A DNA stretch of 23,166 nt. Origin: an uncultured Lachnospiraceae bacterium. GTDB taxonomy: Bacteria > Bacillota > Clostridia > Lachnospirales > Lachnospiraceae. The translations under genes were made by a program, and so were the position numbers. The first letter of the stretch is position 1, and each line of letters opens with the position of its first letter. The stretch lies in NCBI GenBank assembly GCA_958426095.1, contig CATZYB010000014.1, positions 1 to 23,166 of the forward strand, in the 5' to 3' direction. Shown here one piece after another: positions 1 to 7,147 of the stretch. The notes beneath the pieces are model-generated. The model was not told the origin of the DNA. It ran no database searches and was given only the letters and a program-made list of their open reading frames with translations.

Positions 1-5
1 CCCAT
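1..5 (-). CDS. Start codon of a further gene, cut by the left edge
   Basis: An ATG on the minus strand (bases 5 to 3) is preceded by a strong GAGGAGG ribosome binding site at about 11–17 with five bases between them. It starts 15 bases after the stop of the neighbouring membrane protein gene. This shows that the niaR operon continues out of the window. Only the initiator codon and two further bases are visible, so nothing can be said about the product. Confidence 0.6.
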
Positions 6-20
6 GGTCTCCTCCTCAAA

Positions 21-557
21 TTAACAAATGTATTTCTGGATAATGCCAATCAGTTCTTCCTCCTGAGAAGCATCATACCGGATCAGAAATGATTTTCCCT
101 TAAACTGTCTCGGTTTGATCAAATGCGCCTGAAATCCGCCCTTCGGCAGTTTGTCCACAGACCGGATATCCTCCCACGGGACATAACCGTAATCATGTAC
201 CAAAATGCCATTGGTGAAAATCTTTGTTGGACTGATCGTCCGTATAGCCAGGAAGATCAACAGGCCGACAATGAGAATGACCGCTCCCGATAATACAGAA
301 TAATAACTCTCCGGCATATTCAGACTCGGCATGTTTCTCTCCATCAAAAGCCGGATAACGACAACAACGCCGACCGCGATGATAAAAAGCAAGGTAAGCC
401 ATTCTTTAAGAGGCTGCTTCACAGAGAGCAGCTTCTCACCATAGGATTTATCCACATGAACCGCCTTCCATATCTGTGTTAAAAAGAAAATCAGAAAACC
501 AATGGCCGCCAGAATAAAAGCGCCTCCATGAGCCAATTGATTAATGATGTCGTTCAT
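21..557 (-). CDS. Three-helix membrane protein with a C-terminal soluble domain, function unknown
   Basis: This 178-residue protein has three hydrophobic segments at roughly residues 10–30, 52–72 and 85–107. A soluble C-terminal region of about 70 residues follows (TNGILVHDYGYVPWEDI onward). A short N-terminal membrane part followed by a 'ngi…ipWedI' β-rich stretch resembles small bacterial membrane proteins with a PH-like or DUF5673-like C-terminal domain; this likeness is from memory and uncertain. The ATG is preceded by GAGGGGAG. The gene lies 20 bases after the EIIC-like permease and 15 bases before the next gene, so it is very probably co-transcribed with niaR. It could be an accessory factor for the permease, but nothing in the sequence proves this. 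Confidence 0.8.
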   Translation of the reverse strand: MNDIINQLAHGGAFILAAIGFLIFFLTQIWKAVHVDKSYGEKLLSVKQPLKEWLTLLFIIAVGVVVVIRLLMERNMPSLNMPESYYSVLSGAVILIVGLLIFLAIRTISPTKIFTNGILVHDYGYVPWEDIRSVDKLPKGGFQAHLIKPRQFKGKSFLIRYDASQEEELIGIIQKYIC

Positions 558-577
558 TTGTATTTCTCCCCTCTCAT

Positions 578-1648
578 CTATACTTCCAGCTTCATATCCC
601 CATTGCGGATATAGCCCATCTTTCGCATTCCCTGTGCCACTCCCATAGAGATCACTGCAGGAAGCAGGAAATGGAATATCATAATTTTGATCAAAACCAG
701 CACCGGCGATTCGGAAGCCGTCATCGTCTGATAGGTCATGATCTGTCCTACCAGCCCGGATGTTCCCATACCGGAACCCGTCGCATTATTCACCATATGA
801 AACAGCGGTGAAATGGCAATCGGTCCGAGAATGGCCGATGCAATGATCGGCGGCACCCATATAAGGGGTCTCCGCACAATATTTGGCACCTGCAGCATAC
901 TCGTCCCAAGTCCCTGGGATAAAAGCCCGCCGAAGCCATTATCCCGATAACTGGTCACGGCAAAACCGACCATCTGACAGCAGCATCCTATGGTTGCCGC
1001 TCCGGCCGCCACCCCGTTCAGACCAAGAATAATACCAAGGGCCGCCGAGCTGATCGGCAATGTCAATACCATACCCATGACTACAGATACAACAATCCCC
1101 ATAACGATCGGCTGCTGTTCCGTCCCCCAGTTGATAATACCGCCAAGCCAGGCCATAAATCTCGAAATCGGCGGTCCTACGATAATCCCCACAGCGCCGC
1201 CGGTCAATATCGTCACGGCCGGTGTGATCAGCAGATCGATTTTCGTCCGTCCGGCCACCAGATGGCCAAGTTCGATACCGATATAGGCCGCCACAAAGGC
1301 TCCCAAAGGCTCCCCCGGTCCCGACAGGACAAGCGCGCCATTTTCCGCAAACAATGTCCCCGCTGAAATAGCGCCCGCATAAGCGCCGATCATCCCGGCC
1401 ATACCGGCAGACAAAGTCACATAGACAGATTCCCTGAATTTATAAGCGACGCCCACGCCGATACCGGCTCCGGTCAGTCGCTGGGCCACCAGGGCAAATG
1501 TCGATATGTACATCCCGATATCACCGCCGATCAGATCGCCGATCTGTTTTAAGATCGTCCCGATGATCAGCGTCGAAAAAAGTCCCAGTCCCATACCGCT
1601 CAATCCATCGATAAAAATATGGGACAAAAACTTCTGAATTGCTTTCAT
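578..1648 (-). CDS. Orphan PTS EIIC-like membrane permease (PfoR / PTS_EIIC_2 type)
   Basis: A 356-residue, highly hydrophobic protein rich in Gly, Ala and Ile with about eight to ten membrane segments. It matches the stand-alone 'PTS transporter subunit IIC' family that includes the PfoR-like proteins. Recognisable stretches are the N-terminal IDGLSGMGLGLFSTLIIGTI, the central GLNGVAAGAATIGCCCQ with three adjacent cysteines, and RRPLIWVPPIIASAILGPI. No EIIA, EIIB, HPr or sugar-catabolic gene is visible nearby, so transport coupled to phosphorylation is doubtful. The ATG has an AGGAG site (about 1655–1660) and lies 14 bases downstream of niaR. Family members have been annotated both as sugar permeases and as regulators. 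The niaR linkage suggests, as inference only, a niacin-related or other vitamin-related transport role. Confidence 0.85.
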   Translation of the reverse strand: MKAIQKFLSHIFIDGLSGMGLGLFSTLIIGTILKQIGDLIGGDIGMYISTFALVAQRLTGAGIGVGVAYKFRESVYVTLSAGMAGMIGAYAGAISAGTLFAENGALVLSGPGEPLGAFVAAYIGIELGHLVAGRTKIDLLITPAVTILTGGAVGIIVGPPISRFMAWLGGIINWGTEQQPIVMGIVVSVVMGMVLTLPISSAALGIILGLNGVAAGAATIGCCCQMVGFAVTSYRDNGFGGLLSQGLGTSMLQVPNIVRRPLIWVPPIIASAILGPIAISPLFHMVNNATGSGMGTSGLVGQIMTYQTMTASESPVLVLIKIMIFHFLLPAVISMGVAQGMRKMGYIRNGDMKLEV

Positions 1649-1662
1649 ATACTTTATCTCCT

Positions 1663-2184
1663 CTATTCTGTTACTAAATACCCCCGCTCCCGCAGATCTC
1701 TTTCAATATTATCTAAAATACGCTCCGAAGCCGCCTCCACCGTATGGATATGGACGCCGTTGGAAATCTGAAGCAGAGGACCGGCCTTGCTGGAGCCCAT
1801 GCGCTCATAAAAAGCCATAACATCCTGCCGGTTTTCCAGGATCAGATCCGCCTGGATCTGACCATAAACATCATGGGCAACAATCACATTCAGTACTCTT
1901 CCGCCATTATCGACGATCAGAGAAAGTTCATCCACGATCTGTTCCTTTGTATGATTTACCATAAAGGAACGGCGGTATTTTTTTGCGGGTCCCTGCGTAT
2001 ATAAAATATATCCCTTCGGAGTAGCAAAAATTTCCGAATCACCGGCCCGCAGCAGGGCTATATCCTGAACAATAGCCTGTCGGCTGACACCCAGCGCTTT
2101 GGAAAGGGAACTTCCTGAAACCGGTCCCGAACTGTTTTTTAAAATATCCAGCAGCTTTTCTCTGCGGATATCACCATCAACCAT
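1663..2184 (-). CDS. niaR: Niacin-responsive transcriptional repressor NiaR (HTH_11 + 3H domain)
   Basis: This 173-residue regulator has an N-terminal winged helix (residues about 6–60; HTH around SGSSLSKALGVSRQAIVQDI). A C-terminal 3H ligand/metal domain follows (about 72–170). The histidines and acid expected for the metal site are visible: H78, E86, H145 and H147 (in GVHIHTVEA), plus conserved VAHDVYGQI around H104. NiaR (B. subtilis YrxA) represses NAD synthesis genes and niacin uptake genes when nicotinic acid is abundant. Length and domain order are typical. The ATG has an AGGGGGTG site. It is the first gene of an operon with the EIIC-like permease and a small membrane protein. The promoter carries inverted repeats that may mean autoregulation. 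No nadABC or pncB gene is in view. Confidence 0.92.
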   Translation of the reverse strand: MVDGDIRREKLLDILKNSSGPVSGSSLSKALGVSRQAIVQDIALLRAGDSEIFATPKGYILYTQGPAKKYRRSFMVNHTKEQIVDELSLIVDNGGRVLNVIVAHDVYGQIQADLILENRQDVMAFYERMGSSKAGPLLQISNGVHIHTVEAASERILDNIERDLRERGYLVTE

Positions 2185-2227
2185 ACAATTTCACCCCCTG
2201 GACGGCCTGTCACATAGTTTCTTAATG

Positions 2228-2255
2228 ATTATAGCACAGGAAATGCTATCTGTAA
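2228..2255 (-). promoter_or_regulatory. Promoter of the niaR operon with overlapping inverted repeats
   Basis: On the minus strand a perfect TATAAT (2228–2233) with an extended –10 TG (2235–2236) lies 16 bases from a TTACAG –35 (2250–2255). Two interlocking dyads lie here. One is ATAGCA (2231–2236) / TGCTAT (2244–2249) with a 7-base spacer. The other is ACAG (2236–2239) / CTGT (2250–2253) with a 10-base spacer. Their overlap with both core elements is what a repressor operator would look like; NiaR itself is the obvious candidate, which is inference. Confidence 0.7.
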
Positions 2256-2278
2256 CATATTTTTTCATGAAATAATCC

Positions 2279-2307
2279 TTGCTTCATGCGCCGCTCTCGG
2301 CTATATT
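2279..2307 (+). promoter_or_regulatory. Probable promoter for the plus-strand small-protein/antiporter operon
   Basis: TTGCTT (2279–2284) and TATATT (2302–2307) are separated by 17 bases and lie 24 bases before the first start codon. The –35 is weak and the –10 is good. The promoter is divergent from that of niaR, the two –35 elements being 23 bases apart. Confidence 0.5.
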
Positions 2308-2331
2308 TCTGTTGTGAAGTAGGAGTTATGA

Positions 2332-2604
2332 ATGATGTTTATCATGTGGATGAAAATATTTAAAGATAATCGGCTGTTACAAGACACCGTCATCACCCTG
2401 GACGACCCTGAAATGAGCCGGACAGCGAAGGTTTTTCAGGCTGTCTCTGACGCCTGTATGATCTTTGACCTGTCGCAGCCGATCTGGCTGGACGCCAATA
2501 TACGAGAATTTAAGCGGCATAATAAAACCCGTTTTATCCAGGATAATTTTGTGGAAGAAATTCCATTTGATTTTTTAGAAATTCATGTGATTGAAGAGGA
2601 TTAA
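2332..2604 (+). CDS. Small conserved-looking hypothetical protein (90 aa)
   Basis: I do not recognise a named family. The product is 90 residues, soluble and mixed acidic/basic, with two tryptophans and an acidic, aromatic end (EEIPFDFLEIHVIEED). There is no signal peptide, Cys motif or obvious nucleic-acid-binding motif. The start at 2332 is chosen because AGGAG (2321–2325) lies six bases upstream; in-frame ATGs at 2335, 2344 and 2350 are possible but worse placed. The stop lies three bases before the Ca2+/Na+ antiporter, whose ribosome binding site is inside this gene, so the two are probably translationally coupled. A role connected to the antiporter is inference. Confidence 0.8.
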   Translation: MMFIMWMKIFKDNRLLQDTVITLDDPEMSRTAKVFQAVSDACMIFDLSQPIWLDANIREFKRHNKTRFIQDNFVEEIPFDFLEIHVIEED

Positions 2605-2607
2605 AAT

Positions 2608-3531
2608 ATGATGATGTATGTATTATTAATTATCGGTTTTTTTCTATTGGTCAAGGGCGCTGATTATTTTGTAGAAGGCAGTTCGGCCATCGCCAAGCTT
2701 CTCAAAGTACCTTCGGTCGTCATCGGTCTGACCATCGTCGCTATGGGCACCAGCGCTCCCGAAGCTGCCGTCAGTATTACGGCCGGACTGGCCGGAAGCA
2801 ATGAACTGGCCCTGAGCAACGTTATCGGTTCCAATCTGTTTAACCTGGTCTTTATTGTCGGCATATGCGCCCTCATACGGCCTTTTATCGTCGATCAGAG
2901 CATTATGAAACGGGATTTCCCGATTGCCATTTTAAGCTCTGTCCTGCTGCTGTTTTTTATCCGTGACAACTTTCTTTCCCGGGCAGAAGCATTGATCCTG
3001 CTTGTACTGATGGCCGCCTATCTGGCGGTAACCGTTGTCTCCGCCATTCGGAATCCTATTGATATCGAAGGCGCAGACCATTACCTTCCAATGCACACCA
3101 GCCTCATCTATGTGGGCCTTGGTCTGGCCGCCATCATCATCGGCGGAGATTTGGTCGTAGATAACGCCTGTCGGGTCGCTGCGGCCTTCGGTCTGAGCGA
3201 AACGCTCATTGGCCTGACCATTGTCGCCATCGGCACTTCCCTTCCTGAACTGGTCACTTCCATCACCGCTTCCAGAAAGGGTGAGAGCGGCCTGGCTCTA
3301 GGAAATGTGGTCGGATCCAACATATTCAACATTATGTTCATCCTCGGTATGTCCGGGACAGTCCATCCGATCACCGCCGAAGCAGTCGCTTTTATGGACA
3401 TACTTATCTTAATTGTATTGACCCTTATTATTTATATTTTCTGCAAAATCCGCGGACAGATGGGACGTTTTATGGGCTTTGCCTGTGCGGCTGCCTACCT
3501 GGTTTATTCCGTTTATATAGTACTTCGCTGA
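2608..3531 (+). CDS. Calcium/sodium antiporter of the CaCA family (YrbG-like)
   Basis: A 307-residue inner membrane exchanger with about ten membrane segments and the two inverted α-repeats that define the family. The first carries GLTIVAMGTSAPE and GSNLFN (about residues 40–80). The second carries GLTIVAIGTSLPE and GSNIFN (about 197–240). The acidic residue in each GTSxPE motif is the expected cation ligand. Cation/Ca2+ exchangers of this type extrude Ca2+ (or a related ion) in exchange for Na+ or H+; the ion cannot be read from the sequence. Three ATGs in a row begin the gene; the first, at 2608, has AGAGGA (2595–2600) seven bases upstream. It follows the 90-residue gene by three bases. Length is normal for prokaryotic members. 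Confidence 0.93.
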   Translation: MMMYVLLIIGFFLLVKGADYFVEGSSAIAKLLKVPSVVIGLTIVAMGTSAPEAAVSITAGLAGSNELALSNVIGSNLFNLVFIVGICALIRPFIVDQSIMKRDFPIAILSSVLLLFFIRDNFLSRAEALILLVLMAAYLAVTVVSAIRNPIDIEGADHYLPMHTSLIYVGLGLAAIIIGGDLVVDNACRVAAAFGLSETLIGLTIVAIGTSLPELVTSITASRKGESGLALGNVVGSNIFNIMFILGMSGTVHPITAEAVAFMDILILIVLTLIIYIFCKIRGQMGRFMGFACAAAYLVYSVYIVLR

Positions 3532-3595
3532 AATTTAAGTTCTTCTGCATATCTCTGCTTTCACTTTCATAAGCTGTAAAAAAACGGAGTTTGCC

Positions 3596-4303
3596 ATGAA
3601 AACATTTCTCAAAACCGGTTGTATCATATGTGCGCTTTTTCTTCTTGGCGCACTTTTTTATGAATGGCTTCATCCGGAAATCTATATTACCACTTCCGCC
3701 AACCCCGACAAGCAGCCCATTACCCGCATAAATACAGAAAAGCCGGCCGTTGCTCTGACTTTTGAAACAGCGCCCGGCAATGACAATACTGCCAGGATAC
3801 TGGATATCCTTGATAAATACGAGATCCATGCCACCTTTTTTGTCACCGGAAGCTGGGCAGACCAGCATCCTGACCTTCTAAAAAGAATAGCAGATTCGGG
3901 CCACGATCTGGGAAATCACAGTGAAAATCACAAAAATATGAAAGCTCTGGACATCGGCGAATGCCGCCAGGAAATCATATCTCTTCACGAAAAAGTCAAA
4001 GAACTTACCGGCGTGGAAATGTATCTCTTTCGTCCGCCCTACGATTCCTGCAGCTCCCAGCTCATCCAGACTGCCACAGACTGCGGCTATGCCACCGTTG
4101 GCTTTGACTGTGACTCCATGGACTGGAAAGATTACGGCGCCGACGCCATTGTCAACACCGTATGCGGCCATCCGGATCTTGAAAACGGCTCTGTCATTCG
4201 TATGAACTGCAGCGCCCTGTATACTCCGGACGCTCTGGAAACCATTATCCTCAATCTAAAAGAAAGAGGCTGCGAATTCGCACCTCTTTCTCAGTACATT
4301 TAA
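3596..4303 (+). CDS. Membrane-anchored polysaccharide deacetylase-like protein (CE4/NodB fold) with altered catalytic motifs
   Basis: The 235-residue product has an N-terminal membrane anchor or signal (residues about 8–24) and an extracytoplasmic NodB domain (about 50–230). Preserved CE4 motifs are the metal histidines in NHSENH (H108, H112), RPPY (146–149) and the DSMDW motif (173–177). Motif 1, usually TFDDGP, reads TFETAP (E57, T58), so the usual catalytic-base Asp is Glu and the second Asp is Thr. In the last motif, usually L-x-H, the His is Asn (RMNC, N204). CE4 enzymes deacetylate peptidoglycan or other acetylated glycans; this one may be weakened, altered or non-catalytic. The start has GGAG seven bases upstream. 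It lies 64 bases after the antiporter with no clear promoter of its own, so read-through is likely. Confidence 0.88.
   Translation: MKTFLKTGCIICALFLLGALFYEWLHPEIYITTSANPDKQPITRINTEKPAVALTFETAPGNDNTARILDILDKYEIHATFFVTGSWADQHPDLLKRIADSGHDLGNHSENHKNMKALDIGECRQEIISLHEKVKELTGVEMYLFRPPYDSCSSQLIQTATDCGYATVGFDCDSMDWKDYGADAIVNTVCGHPDLENGSVIRMNCSALYTPDALETIILNLKERGCEFAPLSQYI
4261..4291. terminator. Hairpin in the 3' end of the deacetylase gene, probable terminator for trkH
   Basis: AGAAAGAGG (4261–4269) pairs with CCTCTTTCT (4283–4291). Inside lies the palindrome TGCGAATTCGCA (4271–4282), with one bulged C at 4270. On the minus strand the stem is followed at once by a short T-rich run (TTTAGATT), fitting a trkH terminator. 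On the plus strand a T-rich stretch (TTATTTTTT) comes about 15 bases later, too far for a classic terminator. It lies in coding sequence because the two convergent genes leave no gap. Confidence 0.55.
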
Positions 4304-4304
4304 A

Positions 4305-5744
4305 TTATTTTTTCCATGTGGACGGCGCAAACAGCAGCAGAATCGGAAAGATTTCCAAGCGGCCGATGAGCATATCCAACGACAGCACGACCTTGGATAA
4401 AATCGAATATGCGCTGAAATTCGATACCGGTCCCACTTTGCCAAGGCCAGGTCCAATATTATTGAAAGTTGCTGCGACGGCTGTGAAGTTTGTCTCAAAA
4501 TCAAAGCCGTCCAGGCTGACGATCAGCAGAGAAATCACAAAAATGACCAAATAGGCGGAAATAAAAGCAAATGCTGAACGCAGGACCGTATTATCCACAG
4601 CTTTTCCTTCCAGTTTCGTCACCCGAATACTCCTTGGATGGATTAATGAACCCATCTCCCGTTTTACAGACTTTAAGTAGATAATGACCCTGGAAACCTT
4701 AATGCCGCCGCCCGTACTTCCCGCACAGGCGCCGATAAACATCAGGATCACTAATATACATTTTGAAAAGGAGGGCCACAGGTCAAAATCCAAAGTCGAA
4801 AACCCCGTTGTCGTCATCACTGACGCGGCCTGAAAAGCCGCATGGTGAAAACGCTCAAAAATCCCTCCGGCTTCACCGCCCAGGTTAAAGGTTATCAGCA
4901 GGACAGCGGCAAAATAAATGCCAAAATACCAACGGACCTCTTCCATGGAAAAGGCTTCTTTCGCCTTCCGGTAAAGAATTAAAAAATAGAAGGAAAAGTT
5001 GACGCCAAAAAGCATCATAAAAATAGTTGTCACCGCCTGGAGATAGGTACTGTAACTTCCCAGACTTGTATTCAGTATGCCGAAACCGCCGGTACCTGCC
5101 GTACCAAAGGAAATACACAGAGCATCAAATACCGGCATCCGTCCGAGAACCAAAAGAATAAACATGACGACGGTCATTCCCAGATAAATCTTGTACAGCA
5201 TGATCGCTGTTTCCCTCAGTCTCGGCACCAGCTTCGAAACAGAAGGTCCCGGGGACTCCGCTTTCATAAGCTGTAAATTATGTTCTCCGCCGGCCAAAGG
5301 AAGAATGGCAAGAATAAATACAAGAACGCCCATGCCGCCAACCCAGTGAGAAAAGCTCCGCCAGAGCAGCATACATTTAGACATGGCCTCCACATCCGGC
5401 AATATACTGGCTCCCGTTGTTGTAAAACCTGAGATAATCTCGAACATCGCATCCACAAAAGATGGGATTTCCCCGGAAATAACAAATGGAAGACAGCCTA
5501 TAATACTCATGACAATCCAGCCAAGCGCTACGGATATATAGCCTTCCTTGGCATAATATGTGGTTTTTTTCGGCTTTTTTAAAGACAGCAGCGTACCAAG
5601 AGCCAGACTGACCAGCGCTATAATAACAAAAGCAAATCCGCTGCTTTCCTGATAAATAACTGCCGTGACTATCGGAAGCACCATTAAAAAGGCTTCCACC
5701 TTCAATATACAGCCGATTATGTATCGTATACTTCCATAATTCAT
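4305..5744 (-). CDS. trkH: Trk-type potassium uptake channel subunit TrkH
   Basis: A 479-residue membrane protein of the TrkH/KtrB superfamily with four fused pore (M1-P-M2) repeats. The four selectivity-filter loops are visible as TTTGAS (about residue 110), GTAGTGGFG (about 215), TTTGFS (about 313) and NNIGPGLG (about 430). SHWVGGMGVLVF after the first pore is a strong family signature. It forms the K+ pathway and is gated by the cytoplasmic RCK protein TrkA, whose gene lies immediately upstream (stop and start two bases apart). Length is normal. The gene ends one base from the stop of the convergent deacetylase. The operon order is pnp–trkA–trkH. Confidence 0.96.
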   Translation of the reverse strand: MNYGSIRYIIGCILKVEAFLMVLPIVTAVIYQESSGFAFVIIALVSLALGTLLSLKKPKKTTYYAKEGYISVALGWIVMSIIGCLPFVISGEIPSFVDAMFEIISGFTTTGASILPDVEAMSKCMLLWRSFSHWVGGMGVLVFILAILPLAGGEHNLQLMKAESPGPSVSKLVPRLRETAIMLYKIYLGMTVVMFILLVLGRMPVFDALCISFGTAGTGGFGILNTSLGSYSTYLQAVTTIFMMLFGVNFSFYFLILYRKAKEAFSMEEVRWYFGIYFAAVLLITFNLGGEAGGIFERFHHAAFQAASVMTTTGFSTLDFDLWPSFSKCILVILMFIGACAGSTGGGIKVSRVIIYLKSVKREMGSLIHPRSIRVTKLEGKAVDNTVLRSAFAFISAYLVIFVISLLIVSLDGFDFETNFTAVAATFNNIGPGLGKVGPVSNFSAYSILSKVVLSLDMLIGRLEIFPILLLFAPSTWKK

Positions 5745-5746
5745 AA

Positions 5747-7126
5747 CTATTTCACCGCTCCGTCCAAGATATCTTCCAGTCGGTTCAGATGGCGTCCGGT
5801 CGTTACAACAACGACCCTGTCACCGGATAAAATTTTATCCTGCCCGGAAGGTATGATCACTTTATTAGCACGCATAATACTGCATATCAGCAGATTGGAT
5901 TTTAACTTTAAGTTCATCAGCGGCGTATCCGTAACCTTCGACCGGTCCTCCACAGAAAATTCCAGCGCCTCCGCCTTGCCATCGGCAATCCAGTAAACCA
6001 TATCCACCTTGCTGTCCCGCTCATTGATCCGACTGTTTTCCAAATCCCGGACATACTGGATAATATGTTCTGCGGTCAGGTATTTCGGACTGATAATACT
6101 TCCCACCGGAATGCTCCGCACAATTCCCTCAAAAGCGATTTTATTCACCTTTGTGATCAGTTTGGCCTTTGACACCTGATGGGCATAAAGGGAAAGCATG
6201 ATATTTTCTTCGTCGAAATTTGTCAGGGCCACAAAGGCATCCATCTGCTCCAGCCCTTCTTCTAAAAGCAGTTTGCTGTCCGCCGCATCGCCATAGATGA
6301 TCGTGGCCTTATCCAGCTCCTCGCTCAGCTCATTGCACCGCTGCAGATTACTCTCGATAATTGTTGTGTTTACCTTCGCTTTCAGCAGTCTCTGAGCCAG
6401 ATAATAGGCGATCGTACCGCCGCCCGCGATCATAACATTACGAATCGGCCGGGCCTGAATACCAATGACATTAAACAGACGGTTCATATCCTCTGTCGGA
6501 GCGATCATGGAAATCCTGTCGCCTTCCATCATCACTGTATTACCACTCGGGATGACTACTTCATCGCCCCTCTCCAAAATACAGACAAGAAAATGATTTC
6601 CATATTTGCTGGCCGCATCCATAACCCGGAGCTGATGCCACTCAGAACCTTTCGGGATTTCAAGACGTATCATATATGCCCGTCCCTTGGCAAAGGTATC
6701 CACTTCCAGCGCCGACGGCACCTGAATCAATCGCGCGATATCCCTGGCCGTCGCCAGCTCCGGATTGATAGCCACCGACAATCCCAGTTCTTCTTTAATA
6801 AATCCGATTTCATCCACATATTCCGGATTCCGCACACGGGCAATCGTCCGGCAGTTACCGGCTTTTTTTGCGATCAGACAACTGAGAAGATTGACTTCGT
6901 CGTGTCCGGTCACGGCAATCAATAAATCCGCATCCTCAACTCCGGCCTCTTTCTGTATCTTGTAACTGTTACCTGTTCCGATATAGCCAATCACATCCAG
7001 TGCATCTACAGCCGCCTGTACCTTTTCCGTCTTCGGCTCGATCACCGTAATTTCATGCCCTTCTTCACTGAGCTGTTCCGCAAGAGTATACCCCACCTTA
7101 CCGCAGCCTGCAACAATAATCTTCAT
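5747..7126 (-). CDS. trkA: Trk potassium uptake regulatory subunit TrkA (double RCK)
   Basis: A 459-residue cytoplasmic protein made of two RCK_N–RCK_C halves. The first Rossmann motif is GCGKVGYTLAEQL (residues about 7–19), followed by an acidic strand end (VIEP) and GTGNSY. The second half starts near residue 229 with IAGGGTIAYYLAQRL and has IIYGDAAD. The RCK_C parts lie at about 140–220 and 365–455. TrkA binds nucleotides (NAD(H), ATP/ADP) and gates TrkH. Both nucleotide motifs look intact, and the length fits the double-domain class rather than single-RCK KtrA. The ATG is preceded by GAGGTAAGG. It lies 21 bases after pnp and two bases before trkH. Confidence 0.96.
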   Translation of the reverse strand: MKIIVAGCGKVGYTLAEQLSEEGHEITVIEPKTEKVQAAVDALDVIGYIGTGNSYKIQKEAGVEDADLLIAVTGHDEVNLLSCLIAKKAGNCRTIARVRNPEYVDEIGFIKEELGLSVAINPELATARDIARLIQVPSALEVDTFAKGRAYMIRLEIPKGSEWHQLRVMDAASKYGNHFLVCILERGDEVVIPSGNTVMMEGDRISMIAPTEDMNRLFNVIGIQARPIRNVMIAGGGTIAYYLAQRLLKAKVNTTIIESNLQRCNELSEELDKATIIYGDAADSKLLLEEGLEQMDAFVALTNFDEENIMLSLYAHQVSKAKLITKVNKIAFEGIVRSIPVGSIISPKYLTAEHIIQYVRDLENSRINERDSKVDMVYWIADGKAEALEFSVEDRSKVTDTPLMNLKLKSNLLICSIMRANKVIIPSGQDKILSGDRVVVVTTGRHLNRLEDILDGAVK

Positions 7127-7147
7127 AACCTTACCTCATAACCCTTT

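Noticed and set aside
3470..3868. A 132-codon minus-strand frame across the antiporter/deacetylase gap
   Set aside because: It overlaps the ends of two real genes in antisense and shows no protein features.
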